Below, in pieces: positions 8,182-16,854 of a stretch of DNA of 40,451 bases. A program made the translations under genes and the position numbers. Within the stretch, counting starts at the first letter, position 1; each line of letters starts with the position of its first letter. Location: NCBI GenBank assembly GCA_012800525.1, contig JAAZJD010000008.1, forward strand, positions 1-40,451, read 5' to 3'. This DNA comes from Clostridiales bacterium. Its GTDB lineage: Bacteria; Bacillota; Clostridia; Christensenellales; DTU072. The notes under the pieces were generated by a model. The model was given only the letters and a program-made list of their open reading frames with translations. It did no database searches and was not told the DNA's origin.

Positions 8182-9411
8182 TTACAAAGCCCAAACGGGA
8201 ATGATAAGGTTATCTTTATTAAAAGCACTGACACTATTTGCCATACAAATTACAGCTCCTGTTCCAATCTCTAGAGGATATTTATTTAATGTTTGAAAAG
8301 TGCGAGTAATTCGTATATCTGGATTTACAGATTTTTTTATTTCTATAGGATGGAGTTTCCCATCTTTTTCAAGAATAATGTCAACTTCTTTGCCATCGCG
8401 ATCTCTATAAAAATATAAGTTTGGCACTTTTCCTATATTTTGGTAACCTTTCACTATCTCAGAAACAGCATAGTTTTCAAAAAGAGCACCACTCATCGCG
8501 CCATTAAGTGCGACTTCTGGTGATGACCATTTGGTTAGATAGCAAACTAGCCCAGTATCATAAAAGTAAACTTTGGGAGTTTTAATTGTACGCTTTAAAA
8601 CATTGTTTGAATAGGGGTGAAGTAAAAAAATAATGCCTAATGTTTCTAAAATATTCATCCACTCTTTGGCTGTTTGAACAGTTATTTCAGCATCATTAGC
8701 AATTGCTTGAAAGTTAAGCAATTGAGATGTGCGTGCTGCCACTGCAGTGATAAATCTATTGAACTTAAGAGCATCGACTGCACTTGATATATCTTTAACA
8801 TCTCGTGCAATATATGTGGCAAGATATGATGAGTAATATATGTCTCTATCGGCATAAAGACCACTAATTAACCCAGGCATAGAGCCATTCCAAATATTAT
8901 TATATATTTCAAGTGTATCTAATGGTTGTAAATTTGAACTTGTATCCACTAGAGAGTCAAGCTTGATATCAAATATACTAGATGGCTTTTTAGCAATTTC
9001 GCGTTGAGATAAAGGAGACATACTAAGAATAGCAACACGTCCAGCTAAAGACTCTTGAACTCCTCGCATCAAACTGAAAATTTGTGATCCAGTCATCCAA
9101 AAGTCACCTGGATTTAGATATGTATCTATATGTATTTTGATATATGTAAATAATTCAGGTGCATATTGAACCTCATCAATAAGTATTGGCGGTTTATGTA
9201 TATCTAAAAATAAAGCAGGATCATTTTTTGCTAATTCACGAGCAGTTAAATCATCTAGAGACACATATCTCCTCCCTGAATTTTCTTTTTCAGCAAGCAT
9301 ACGTAGCATTGTAGTTTTGCCTGTTTGTCTGGGCCCAGTTAGTAGAATTGCAGGGAAAGAGTCGCTTAACTTAATAATGACCTCTTCTAAATGTCGTGTA
9401 ATATATTTCAT
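8182..9411 (-). CDS. AAA-14 / DUF4143 ATPase
   Basis: 409 residues. N-terminal P-loop ATPase with Walker A GPRQTGKTT (26-34) and Walker B PILIDEVQ (Asp79-Glu80). The C-terminal DUF4143 domain contains a restriction-nuclease-like pattern, DGKEVDIILEKDGK followed by HPIEIKKS, near residues 338-362. These proteins are widespread in Bacteroidota and Clostridia, usually in variable regions; their biochemical role is not established. The start is supported by TAGGAGC upstream and by TATAAT with a TTGATT -35 on the complement around 9445-9475. A distant paralogue lies at 11206-12522, beyond the HipBST operon. Confidence 0.85.
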   Translation of the reverse strand: MKYITRHLEEVIIKLSDSFPAILLTGPRQTGKTTMLRMLAEKENSGRRYVSLDDLTARELAKNDPALFLDIHKPPILIDEVQYAPELFTYIKIHIDTYLNPGDFWMTGSQIFSLMRGVQESLAGRVAILSMSPLSQREIAKKPSSIFDIKLDSLVDTSSNLQPLDTLEIYNNIWNGSMPGLISGLYADRDIYYSSYLATYIARDVKDISSAVDALKFNRFITAVAARTSQLLNFQAIANDAEITVQTAKEWMNILETLGIIFLLHPYSNNVLKRTIKTPKVYFYDTGLVCYLTKWSSPEVALNGAMSGALFENYAVSEIVKGYQNIGKVPNLYFYRDRDGKEVDIILEKDGKLHPIEIKKSVNPDIRITRTFQTLNKYPLEIGTGAVICMANSVSAFNKDNLIIPVWAL

Positions 9412-9482
9412 CTTTATGCTCCTAAAAATTGCTAAATGCTAATAATATTATACATTGTAGGGGAAGTAAAAATCAATATTTT

Positions 9483-9519
9483 TTCGGCTAATCTTATAGC
9501 TTGACAAGGATTAGCCGAA
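9483..9519 (+). terminator. Perfect 11-bp hairpin, terminator-like in plus orientation
   Basis: TTCGGCTAATC (9483-9493) pairs perfectly with GATTAGCCGAA (9509-9519) across a 15-base loop and is followed on the plus strand by GTTTTT. Both flanking genes are on the minus strand, where no U-run follows the stem. It may be a barrier to antisense transcription or a regulatory palindrome upstream of the 9411 ATPase. Confidence 0.5.
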
Positions 9520-9558
9520 GTTTTTCACTTTTTATTATAAAAAAACACGATTATGAAG

Positions 9559-10524
9559 TTAATTTTTTAACCTATTTATACGATTACCGATAAGATTTTT
9601 AAGATTAGATTTTAATGTATCAGAAAGTAGCGATTTATCGCACATATCATAATATACAAGTTCTTTTGATAATACTAAATTAATTAAATTATTTGCTACA
9701 TTGTTTGGAATTTGGCATGTATTGGCAAATTTTAAAAAATCGTTTCGTCTAAGATTACGCTTTTTTCCATTCATAGTTAAAGCAAATTCTTCGGTATCTT
9801 CTGGTATCAAAATATTTACTGGTAATAAATCGTAAGCAGGGGAAAGCATATATTTTTGACTACTTTGCTCTTCTTCTATTAGTGAAAAGTTTTTTAAATG
9901 CATATCTGAATTGCCTACGATGAAGGAAAAAATTAAACGCAAATAAAACTCGGTTAAATCTAGTCCGCTTTGATGTGAATATTTCATTATTACTTTCGCA
10001 CATCGCTCATACGAGCTTTTATACTTGTCTTGAGTGAGACGTTGATCTAACTGGCAAAAGTCTTCCATAGCCAATAATTGAATAGTTCCATTACTTTGTT
10101 TTCTATCAATACGTTTTGTAATATATGCGATGTCATTATTAATTTTTATTAGTGCGCATGGTACAGTTTTTATTCCGGTTAGAGCAGCCATTTTCATTAC
10201 TAAAAATTCAGCTTCAGGTAGATTTTCAAATTCTTTAACTTGTGGTTTTAAAATGTATCCAGTGGGATAGTTAACTAATGTCAATCTTGGCTTATCAACG
10301 AAAGATAGGTGTAGAGATATTTTCTTTTGTACACCAGTTACAGTAAAACCTTTATTCACATTATCTTCAACAAGAGCTTGTAATGATTTTTCGCTTATAT
10401 CTATGATTGGCATAGAGGTAGTGTCAAAGAAATTTTTTACACATCTGTTGTGCCATGAATAATTAATTTCTTCTTGAGAAGCAATTTTTGGATTTATTTG
10501 AGTTCCACAATGCAAGCAGTTCAT
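9559..10524 (-). CDS. hipT: HipT-type Ser/Thr kinase toxin (HipA C-terminal domain)
   Basis: 321 residues, shorter than HipA because the N-terminal subdomain is a separate gene. It opens with a metal-binding-like motif, CLHC then HNRC (residues 3-28). The kinase core shows the glycine/serine loop VTGVQKKIS (62-70), ILKPQ with Lys93, the catalytic loop GNSDMHLKN with Asp207 and Asn212, and the metal-binding Asp232 in SPAYDLLP. In E. coli HipBST the kinase phosphorylates tryptophanyl-tRNA synthetase; the target here is inferred only. Its start overlaps the stop of the hipS-like gene (ATGA). A complete toxin is expected. Confidence 0.88.
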   Translation of the reverse strand: MNCLHCGTQINPKIASQEEINYSWHNRCVKNFFDTTSMPIIDISEKSLQALVEDNVNKGFTVTGVQKKISLHLSFVDKPRLTLVNYPTGYILKPQVKEFENLPEAEFLVMKMAALTGIKTVPCALIKINNDIAYITKRIDRKQSNGTIQLLAMEDFCQLDQRLTQDKYKSSYERCAKVIMKYSHQSGLDLTEFYLRLIFSFIVGNSDMHLKNFSLIEEEQSSQKYMLSPAYDLLPVNILIPEDTEEFALTMNGKKRNLRRNDFLKFANTCQIPNNVANNLINLVLSKELVYYDMCDKSLLSDTLKSNLKNLIGNRINRLKN

Positions 10525-10847
10525 AACTTTGCCTCTTTAATGCCTACATTACCAATGCTGTCTTTACATGCGACAAGTAATAGACCAAAGCGATCATTTT
10601 TATCAATTTTCCAATTGCGTGTTACGATGTTTAACAACCAGCCCTCAGGTATTAGCCCATCAAAAAACGGAAAAAAAACAGTTGATTTATATGGCTCTGA
10701 TCTAAGTGGTAGAGTAAGAGATACAGGGGTACAATCATTTGAAAGTAAATAATTGTTATCGTACTCAAAAATATAGCCCTCATCGGTTTCTGATAAAGTA
10801 CCAGCAAAGGTATTTCGCACATACACATATGCATTTCTAGAGTTCAT
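10521..10847 (-). CDS. hipS: HipS-like antitoxin (detached HipA N-terminal subdomain)
   Basis: 108 residues from the chosen ATG at 10847, which has AAGAGGT seven bases upstream; an upstream ATG at 10886 is less likely because it lies deep inside hipB and lacks a ribosome site. The sequence matches the HipA N-terminal subdomain: AYVYVRNTFAGTLSETDEG, then LTLPLRSEPY and the signature FFDGLIPEG. In HipBST systems this small protein is the actual antitoxin for HipT, while HipB is a repressor that boosts neutralisation. It overlaps hipB by 11 bases and hipT by 4, so the three genes are translationally coupled. Confidence 0.85.
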   Translation of the reverse strand: MNSRNAYVYVRNTFAGTLSETDEGYIFEYDNNYLLSNDCTPVSLTLPLRSEPYKSTVFFPFFDGLIPEGWLLNIVTRNWKIDKNDRFGLLLVACKDSIGNVGIKEAKL

Positions 10848-11049
10848 CGCTAAACCTCTTGATGCCAGGAACTGCTTGCATACCAAACATCGCTAATGCT
10901 TGGTTAACTTTGTCCATACGAACAGTTTCTTTGCCTTGCTCTAGTTCTCGTACAAATCGAAGTCCAAGACCAGAACGAAGTGCAAATTCTTGCTGAGTTA
11001 AACCAGCTTTTTTCCTGCTTTTTTTTATAAATTTTGCTATTTCATTCAT
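10837..11049 (-). CDS. hipB: HipB-like XRE-family repressor
   Basis: 70 residues, almost entirely one XRE helix-turn-helix domain (IKKSRKKAGLTQQEFALRSG ... FVRELEQGKETVRMDKV). It is the first gene of the hipB-hipS-hipT operon and should bind the three operators upstream. No ribosome binding site precedes the ATG; the -10 box ends six bases before it, so the mRNA may be leaderless. Confidence 0.88.
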   Translation of the reverse strand: MNEIAKFIKKSRKKAGLTQQEFALRSGLGLRFVRELEQGKETVRMDKVNQALAMFGMQAVPGIKRFSDEL

Positions 11050-11055
11050 ATTTTT

Positions 11056-11158
11056 ATTTTATACCCTATTGGGTGCATTGTCAATTATTTTTTTCATATT
11101 TATACCTAATCGGGTATAAATACTATTTTGAAACACAAATTATATCTAATCGGGTATA
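11056..11158 (-). promoter_or_regulatory. hipBST promoter with three HipB operators
   Basis: On the complement, TTGACA (11079-11084) and TAAAAT (11056-11061) are spaced 17 bases apart. Three related partial palindromes occur: O1 at 11060-11077 (TATACCCTATTGGGTGCA), O2 at 11101-11118 (TATACCTAATCGGGTATA) and O3 at 11141-11158 (TATATCTAATCGGGTATA). O1 fills the promoter spacer. Centres are 40-41 bases apart, about four helical turns, so bound dimers would lie on one face of the DNA. Confidence 0.75.
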
Positions 11159-11205
11159 AATTATGGTTTATTTTATGATATATATAACCGTAAAGACTTG
11201 TTATG

Positions 11206-12522
11206 CTATAGAAACATAGAAAAATAAATAGGCATATAAATAATATTATCTTTTGTTTTTATTATTCTATCATTTGATAATACATATGCCTTTTTGATGC
11301 TATAATTTTCACTGGTACTTAGGTTACTAAGGGCGCTGTGGCGCGTGTAGTCTTTTCCAGATTTTACTTCTATAGGAACAACAGAGAGAGTGTCGTAATC
11401 ATCTATTAAAAAATCCACTTCACCTTTTTTCTTGTTGTCGTAGTAAAAAAGCTTGTGCCCATTTGATATTAACTCACTTGCAACCACATTTTCATATACA
11501 GAGCCAAGATTAATGCTTTTTACATCATTTAGTATGGCAGTAATATTATGTCCATACAAGATATTAGTTAAAAGTCCAACATCATTTAAGTATAGTTTTA
11601 ACAAATTTTTACCAGAGGATTGAACCAGGGGGAAGGTAGGTAAAGATACAGCTTTAATGTCTAGCGCAATTCCAGCACTTATGAGATAATCAAATTCATC
11701 TTGATAGTGTGAAAATGTTTTACCACGTATGTTTTCAATTTTTTGAGCAAATACACGCTTTTTCCTGTTTTCAAGATTAGACGGAATCATACCATATATC
11801 CTGCGAATTTTTAAGTTTTTCTCAAAATCATATTTTGCTGCATCTATTGCATAATAATTGTGTATTTCAGTTTGTAGAGTGCGAACTTTTTGGATGTTTT
11901 GATCCTTGATAAAAGTATTAACACATTCTGGTAATCCGCCTACTAGTAAATATTTTTTAAATAAATCAAGCAGCTTATTATGTGTAGAGAGATCAAGCGA
12001 CTCTTGATTAAGAAATTTTTGTTTAAGCATATCAATTGAGTAGCTATTAAATCCATTAGCATATAAAAATTCCTCAAAATCTAAAGGGAACATCCTAATT
12101 TTTGATATGCTACCCATAGGAATAGACGTAGTCTCTAACAAAGTGACTCCAAGAAGTGAGCCACTAGCAATATATGTGAATTTAGCATCTTGTTCTAAAA
12201 ATTTTAACAGTGTTAGAAGATGTGGATATGCTTGAATTTCATCAATGAAAATTAAAGTATCATCTATGGTGCCCATTTTGTTTCCTGCTAGCATGCTGAC
12301 TTGTAAATAAAAATCATTTACGGTAGAAACATTTTTAAATAGCTGCCTACCAATTGAGTCTTCTAGCATATTTAATTCTATGAAGTTTTCAAAAAGCTTA
12401 TTGCCCATATGGCGTACAATATAGGTTTTCCCAACTTGTCTAGCTCCATCTATGAGTAAAATTTTAGAAGATTTACTCTTAAAATGCTCAACAATGGTTT
12501 CGGTGATTTTACGATATAACAT
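11206..12522 (-). CDS. AAA-14 / DUF4143 ATPase (second, divergent copy)
   Basis: 438 residues. Walker A GARQVGKTY (26-34), Walker B TLIFIDEIQ (Asp94-Glu95) and sensor-like YIASGSLLG near 137. The C-terminal DUF4143 domain has GEVDFLIDDYD followed by VPIEVKSGKDY, again a restriction-nuclease-like D...ExK pattern. It is the same architecture as the 8182-9411 protein but little more than the motifs are shared. AAAGGAG precedes the ATG. It lies upstream of, and on the same strand as, HipBST, separated by the operator region. Role unknown. Confidence 0.85.
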   Translation of the reverse strand: MLYRKITETIVEHFKSKSSKILLIDGARQVGKTYIVRHMGNKLFENFIELNMLEDSIGRQLFKNVSTVNDFYLQVSMLAGNKMGTIDDTLIFIDEIQAYPHLLTLLKFLEQDAKFTYIASGSLLGVTLLETTSIPMGSISKIRMFPLDFEEFLYANGFNSYSIDMLKQKFLNQESLDLSTHNKLLDLFKKYLLVGGLPECVNTFIKDQNIQKVRTLQTEIHNYYAIDAAKYDFEKNLKIRRIYGMIPSNLENRKKRVFAQKIENIRGKTFSHYQDEFDYLISAGIALDIKAVSLPTFPLVQSSGKNLLKLYLNDVGLLTNILYGHNITAILNDVKSINLGSVYENVVASELISNGHKLFYYDNKKKGEVDFLIDDYDTLSVVPIEVKSGKDYTRHSALSNLSTSENYSIKKAYVLSNDRIIKTKDNIIYMPIYFSMFL

Positions 12523-12622
12523 AACAAATGACTCCTTTCACTTTAAACAGTAGGTTTTTCTCAAAAATAACTTAGTTTTATTACATTAATTGTATACTAA
12601 ATAAAGGCTATCTTCAAGCTTT

Positions 12623-12754
12623 CATTGACATTTCTATATAAAATAATGTAATTTTCATTGACATTTCCATATAAATTAGAGGCGAAAGCATTGACATTTC
12701 TATATTAAAATTTGTCAAATCCATTGACATTTCCATATAAATGTCCGTTTTTGT
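12623..12754. repeat. Four 33-bp units with an 18-bp conserved core
   Basis: The core CATTGACATTTCTATATA, or its T-to-C variant CATTGACATTTCCATATA (third copy ends in TT), starts at 12623, 12656, 12689 and 12722, exactly 33 bases apart. The remaining 15 bases of each unit are unrelated. Regular spacing with unrelated filler suggests protein-binding sites: iterons, or the multiple transposase sites found in IS21-type element ends. Confidence 0.85.
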
Positions 12755-12760
12755 GCTTTT

Positions 12761-12789
12761 TTGACAAGTGGTTATCTACAATATACAAA
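12761..12789 (+). promoter_or_regulatory. Predicted promoter of the membrane-protein gene
   Basis: TTGACA at 12761-12766, a 17-base spacer and TACAAA at 12784-12789. Transcription would begin at about 12796, so the 43-bp repeats would be in a leader of about 185 bases. Confidence 0.45.
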
Positions 12790-12928
12790 AAACATGTTAA
12801 ACTTGAATTAAATAGCCAATACGCAAAGCAAAAAACATGTTAAACTTGAATCAAATAGCCAATACGCAAAGCAAAAAACATGTTAAACTTGAATCAAATA
12901 GCCAATACGCAAAGCAAAAAACATGTTA
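12786..12928 (+). repeat. 43-bp tandem repeat, three copies plus a partial
   Basis: AACATGTTAAACTTGAA recurs at 12791, 12834 and 12877, with a truncated copy (AACATGTTA) at 12920, each step 43 bases. Copies two and three are identical; copy one differs by a single base (T for C). Near-identity indicates a recent expansion. Confidence 0.92.
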
Positions 12929-12980
12929 TATTTTTCTAGGCTTAAAATTAAAATCACGGAATAAGTATTTAAGTAGTGTA

Positions 12981-13730
12981 ATGATTTGGAATATATTTAA
13001 TTTAATTATTGCTTTATTGTATCTTGTATGTGGTATGTACATAATTTTTAGATTTAAAGATAGGCTGCCGTATAAATTTACCACCATTTTTTTAACTTTA
13101 TTAATATTTATTCCACACATACTTCTTTTTATAGAGGCTTACTATTTAGATGTAAAAAATTTTAATGGTTGGAATACTATGAACTTGCTTCCTACAGCAA
13201 ATGTTAGTCCATTTATATTTATTATGGTATTTTTTACATTATTTTTGCCAAAATCTTTTAAGCAACATATGTATTTATTAATTGCTATGCTCTCACTTGG
13301 AATGATAGTAGCAGGACTAGGGGAAGCAATTACATATGCATCATGGGAAAGAAATTATTTCTTTATTACAGTTAGTTGGTTTACGCATTTTACAACGGCA
13401 TTTTTAGGTATTTATTTATTGCTTAGTGAAAAAATAGAACTGACAATAAAAAATTGCATTAAGGCATCGGCTATTATATATTCGACAGTTTTATTTATGA
13501 TTATACATAATGCCATATTTGATACATCATTTTTCGGTCTAGCTTTCAACGGACATCATAATATTTATTATATTATTTTTATTCCAAATCCATATTTATC
13601 GGCTTTTGTTTATGTTGTTGGCTTAACTGGCGTGTTGATTGCTGGATATTGGTTTTTAAAGCTCATGCAGAAAATAGATCAAAAGATAATATCTATGCGA
13701 GATAAAAACAAATCATCAATTAATAATTAA
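12981..13730 (+). CDS. Polytopic integral membrane protein, unknown
   Basis: 249 residues with about seven hydrophobic helices, beginning IWNIFNLIIALLYLVCGMYI. Reading frame continues upstream to 12837, but that part lies in the 43-bp repeats, so the ATG at 12981 is preferred although its ribosome site is weak. Marked features are NLLPTANVSPF near residue 70, GLGEAITYASWERN near 115 and a HN pair in a late helix (MIIHNAIFD). The overall look recalls YwaF/TMEM164-like membrane proteins, but I cannot confirm this. No operon partner. Confidence 0.6.
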   Translation: MIWNIFNLIIALLYLVCGMYIIFRFKDRLPYKFTTIFLTLLIFIPHILLFIEAYYLDVKNFNGWNTMNLLPTANVSPFIFIMVFFTLFLPKSFKQHMYLLIAMLSLGMIVAGLGEAITYASWERNYFFITVSWFTHFTTAFLGIYLLLSEKIELTIKNCIKASAIIYSTVLFMIIHNAIFDTSFFGLAFNGHHNIYYIIFIPNPYLSAFVYVVGLTGVLIAGYWFLKLMQKIDQKIISMRDKNKSSINN

Positions 13731-13969
13731 GCCATTTTGCAAATGATTTTAGCTTGAATAACTTAAAACAAATGGTCCTAAGATAGAAATGAAAGGAGTC
13801 TTGAATAGCTATACAAAGGGCTAAAATTTTTGCTAATGAGCGTGCACTTACTTTTGGAATTAACTTTTTAATCTGAAAAATGAAAAATTTAAGCTTGCAG
13901 TATTTACAAGTGCTTATTTTCTAGGGTAAAATTTACTTAATAGCATCTGTTATCATACAGGGGGTAAAA

Positions 13970-16645
13970 ATGAAAAAAAGAAGTATTTTAATCATTGTTT
14001 TATTATTATTGATAGTCTTATCTGCTGGTGCATTAGCAGCTTGTTCAGGTTGCACGAACTCTCAAAATCAAGAGCCAGACGATGACAAACCACCACAATT
14101 AAGTGGAGAAGCTAGCATAACATCAGTACAAGGTGGACAAATGAATGGTCTTGACTTGATGTTAGAAGTTACAGATGATGACGAGATAATTTTAGCTAAT
14201 ATCTTATCTGCTTCAGAAGGTGCAAACTGGAAAGTATATACAGATGAAAATAATAAAGAAGCAAGCGCTGTAAGTTTTAGTGCTAAATTGACAGACCTAG
14301 TAGATGGTGAAAATATTTTTTATGTCGAAGTAAAGTCTGAAGATGGTAAAAAGAGCCAAATATATACATTGAAAATATTCCAAAATTGTAATGTTACATT
14401 AACTTTAACTAACGATAATTCTGAGGCTGGAACTATCTCTGGTGCAGGGAAAAAAGCTAGTGGTAGTAAAGTAACAATAATAGCAGAAGCTAATGCTGGT
14501 TATGTTTTCCTTGGTTGGTATCAAGGAGAAAATAAAATAGCTGATAGTAATAAATCACCTTATACATACACTATGCCTGATGTTGATAGCACACTGACTG
14601 CAAAATGGGAATATGCAAAATATGATGTAAAAACAAATACCAATAATTCTGGTGCTGGCACTCTTTCTGGTGCAGGAAATTATGCTTATAAAAGTAAAGT
14701 AGTCCTAAAAGCAACAAATAATAAAGAAAGTGCATATATTTTCGATGGTTGGTTTGAAAATTTAGATGAACCAGCAATATCAACAGCTTTAGAGTATAGC
14801 TTCACTATGCCTTCTCGCGCTATAACTTTAATTGCAAAATGGTCAATTAAGGAATATAAGTTAACAATAGTAAAAAATATTGAAGCAGCAGGTACAGTAT
14901 CTTGTGAGAAAATAGAAGGCAGTGAGGGAATGATAAAATATGGCGAAGGCGTAACATTAGCAGTAACGCATGCTAATCCAAATGGTTATTGGTTTGATGG
15001 CTGGTTTGAAGGTGTCACAAATAAGGGAACTCAAACGGAATATAGCTTTACTATGCCAGATTCTGATGTAACTGTTGAAGCAAAGTGGACTGTTAGATCA
15101 TATAATGTAAATGTAAATCATAATATAGAAACAACCCTAATAACTACAACTGGCTCTAATCCTTATGACTATAACACCGAAGTAACCATAGAAACAAGTA
15201 GTAATGCTTATTATGATTTCTTGGGCTGGTTTGATGCTGATAATGTAAAAATCTATAACGATAAAAAAGTGACATTTAATATGCCTGCTTTTGATGTAAA
15301 TTTAACTGCAAAATGGCAAGTTCAACAAATTGAGATTTCTGTATCAGCTTTGCCTTTAGCTGGTGGTTTAATAGGAGGAGCAGTTGAAGGGGGAGGTCCA
15401 CGTGAAGCATATACTTTGATTACATTAAAGGCAACCCCTAATCCTGGCTATATTTTTAGTGGTTGGTATGATAAAGATACTTCCTCCAAAATCGAAGGAG
15501 CAGAAGCAGAATATCAACGCACGAATGATGGTTCTATAACAAAATTTGAGGCACGTTGGGAAGCTATTAAATGTATAGTATCGTTTAATGCAAATGGTGG
15601 TAATGCAATTACAGACACACAAGAGATGTGGACTGGTCAAGAGATTACAGATGCTTCCCCATATTTTAATCAATTCCCAGTAGCCACACATAGTGGTTCA
15701 GGTAAAGTTTTCATGGGTTGGTATACAACTATAGATCCAGCAACTGCTGTGCGTATTACTCGTGCAGATGGAAATGGAATTAAACGTTGGGTTTCACCTG
15801 GTACAACACAAAATGTAACACAAACTCTTTATGCAAAATGGTTTGATACTAATATTGAGGGGAAAGGATATATAAGGGTAAATCAAGATGGTACTCTTAA
15901 TCCAACTGGTGGCTATATTCAGTTTGGGGAGTATCCACAAACCATCAAACCAAAAAGTGTAACCATTCCATCTCCAACACCAGGAGAAAATGGATATTAT
16001 TTAGGAAGTGATGGCAAAAAGTATGCTAAAATTACCGCAGCTCCATTTAAAGGTTATTATAAATTCTCAAATGATGAAGAAGTGGGTACTACAGAATATT
16101 ATTTTGAAGTGAAGCCTCTTATTTGGAAAATTCTTGAAACAAAAGGTAACGATGCTCTAGTATTATGTGAAAGCATTATTACAAATATGGCATATGATGC
16201 TACAAACAGTAAGTATGGAGAAAGTGCTGTAAGGACTTGGTTAATTGAAACATTCTATCAAACAGCATTTCCAAATTTGCAAAAACAATTAATTCATAAA
16301 GTAACAGTAGATAACAGTGCTGCAAGTACAAGATATGAGGATAATCCAAATGCTTCTGCTGATACAGAAGATAGAGTTTTCTTATTAAGTTATCTTGAAT
16401 GCTCTACTTACGGAAATGTTTTAATAGGAAGTACATTAAAAAAGGTAACTGATTATGCTATAGCAACAGGCGCATGTATGGATAATAATATGAGTAGGGT
16501 AGGCTACTGGCGACTACGTTCACCTAATAGTACCTCAGGACAAGCAGAGTGCATAGACCATAATGGTACGGCTCAACCAAATGTAGCGATTACAGCTGCT
16601 GAATATGGTATTGCTCCTGCTATATGGGTATTCCTTGCGGAATAA
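13970..16645 (+). CDS. Surface lipoprotein with InlB-type repeats and a DUF6273-like domain (paralogue 2)
   Basis: 891 residues. Signal peptide with Cys25 in LAAC (a second Cys follows at 28), so it should be a lipoprotein. Residues about 45-135 form a beta-sandwich with VDGENIFYVEVKSEDGKK, clearly homologous to the same segment of the 16855 protein. Then follow about six divergent InlB-type repeats with the pattern AGTISGAG, GYVFLGWY, TYTMPD, LTAKWE. The C-terminal domain has GGYIQFGEYPQT, EVKPLIWKILE, LVLCESIITNMAYD, VRTWLIE and GYWRLRSP. AGGGGGT precedes the ATG. Presumed cell-surface binding protein; ligand unknown. Confidence 0.85.
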   Translation: MKKRSILIIVLLLLIVLSAGALAACSGCTNSQNQEPDDDKPPQLSGEASITSVQGGQMNGLDLMLEVTDDDEIILANILSASEGANWKVYTDENNKEASAVSFSAKLTDLVDGENIFYVEVKSEDGKKSQIYTLKIFQNCNVTLTLTNDNSEAGTISGAGKKASGSKVTIIAEANAGYVFLGWYQGENKIADSNKSPYTYTMPDVDSTLTAKWEYAKYDVKTNTNNSGAGTLSGAGNYAYKSKVVLKATNNKESAYIFDGWFENLDEPAISTALEYSFTMPSRAITLIAKWSIKEYKLTIVKNIEAAGTVSCEKIEGSEGMIKYGEGVTLAVTHANPNGYWFDGWFEGVTNKGTQTEYSFTMPDSDVTVEAKWTVRSYNVNVNHNIETTLITTTGSNPYDYNTEVTIETSSNAYYDFLGWFDADNVKIYNDKKVTFNMPAFDVNLTAKWQVQQIEISVSALPLAGGLIGGAVEGGGPREAYTLITLKATPNPGYIFSGWYDKDTSSKIEGAEAEYQRTNDGSITKFEARWEAIKCIVSFNANGGNAITDTQEMWTGQEITDASPYFNQFPVATHSGSGKVFMGWYTTIDPATAVRITRADGNGIKRWVSPGTTQNVTQTLYAKWFDTNIEGKGYIRVNQDGTLNPTGGYIQFGEYPQTIKPKSVTIPSPTPGENGYYLGSDGKKYAKITAAPFKGYYKFSNDEEVGTTEYYFEVKPLIWKILETKGNDALVLCESIITNMAYDATNSKYGESAVRTWLIETFYQTAFPNLQKQLIHKVTVDNSAASTRYEDNPNASADTEDRVFLLSYLECSTYGNVLIGSTLKKVTDYAIATGACMDNNMSRVGYWRLRSPNSTSGQAECIDHNGTAQPNVAITAAEYGIAPAIWVFLAE

Positions 16646-16687
16646 TGTGGGGACTATGATTACTAGGATTTAAATTATAAATTTCAT

Positions 16688-16715
16688 ATTGCACGCTCGG
16701 TTTCGAACGTGCAAT
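16688..16715. terminator. Hairpin after paralogue 2, without a T-run
   Basis: ATTGCACG (16688-16695) pairs with CGTGCAAT (16708-16715), extended by TCG/CGA around a GTTT loop with one mismatch. It shares the sequence TTGCACGCTCG with the true terminator after paralogue 3, so it looks like a relative that has lost its U-tract. Confidence 0.5.
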
Positions 16716-16854
16716 GTTGATATAAAGGGCTAATAAAGTGAAGGAAAAATATTTGCTTTTGATATATAAAATTACAAGATAAGAAGTGTTTGCAGCTTTT
16801 TATTTTGAAGGACATAGATATAAATATAAAAACATATTTGTACTAGGAGGTAAA

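Larger units (their letters stand above)
12523..12980. other. Intergenic region made of two repeat arrays
   Basis: No gene of its own. In order it holds an AT-rich 100-base stretch, four 33-bp units (12623-12754), a predicted promoter (12761-12789), and three and a third 43-bp units (12786-12928). Open reading into the 43-bp units is not a credible N-terminus, because the unit length changes frame at every copy. Confidence 0.8.

Noticed and set aside
12623-12754. CRISPR-like array of four short repeats with unique spacers
   Set aside because: The 18-bp core and 15-bp filler are too short for a CRISPR array, no cas genes are present, and the core has no hairpin.
12837-12980. N-terminal extension of the membrane protein through the 43-bp repeats
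   Set aside because: The repeat is not a multiple of three, so it encodes different peptides in each copy; a hydrophobic start at 12981 fits better.
13814-13880. Short open stretch reading AIQRAKIFANERALTFG
   Set aside because: No start codon or ribosome site, stops at both ends and no recognised family; likely chance.
16786-16854. Upstream GTG start for repeat lipoprotein 3
   Set aside because: The signal peptide and the AGGAGG site both point to 16855.
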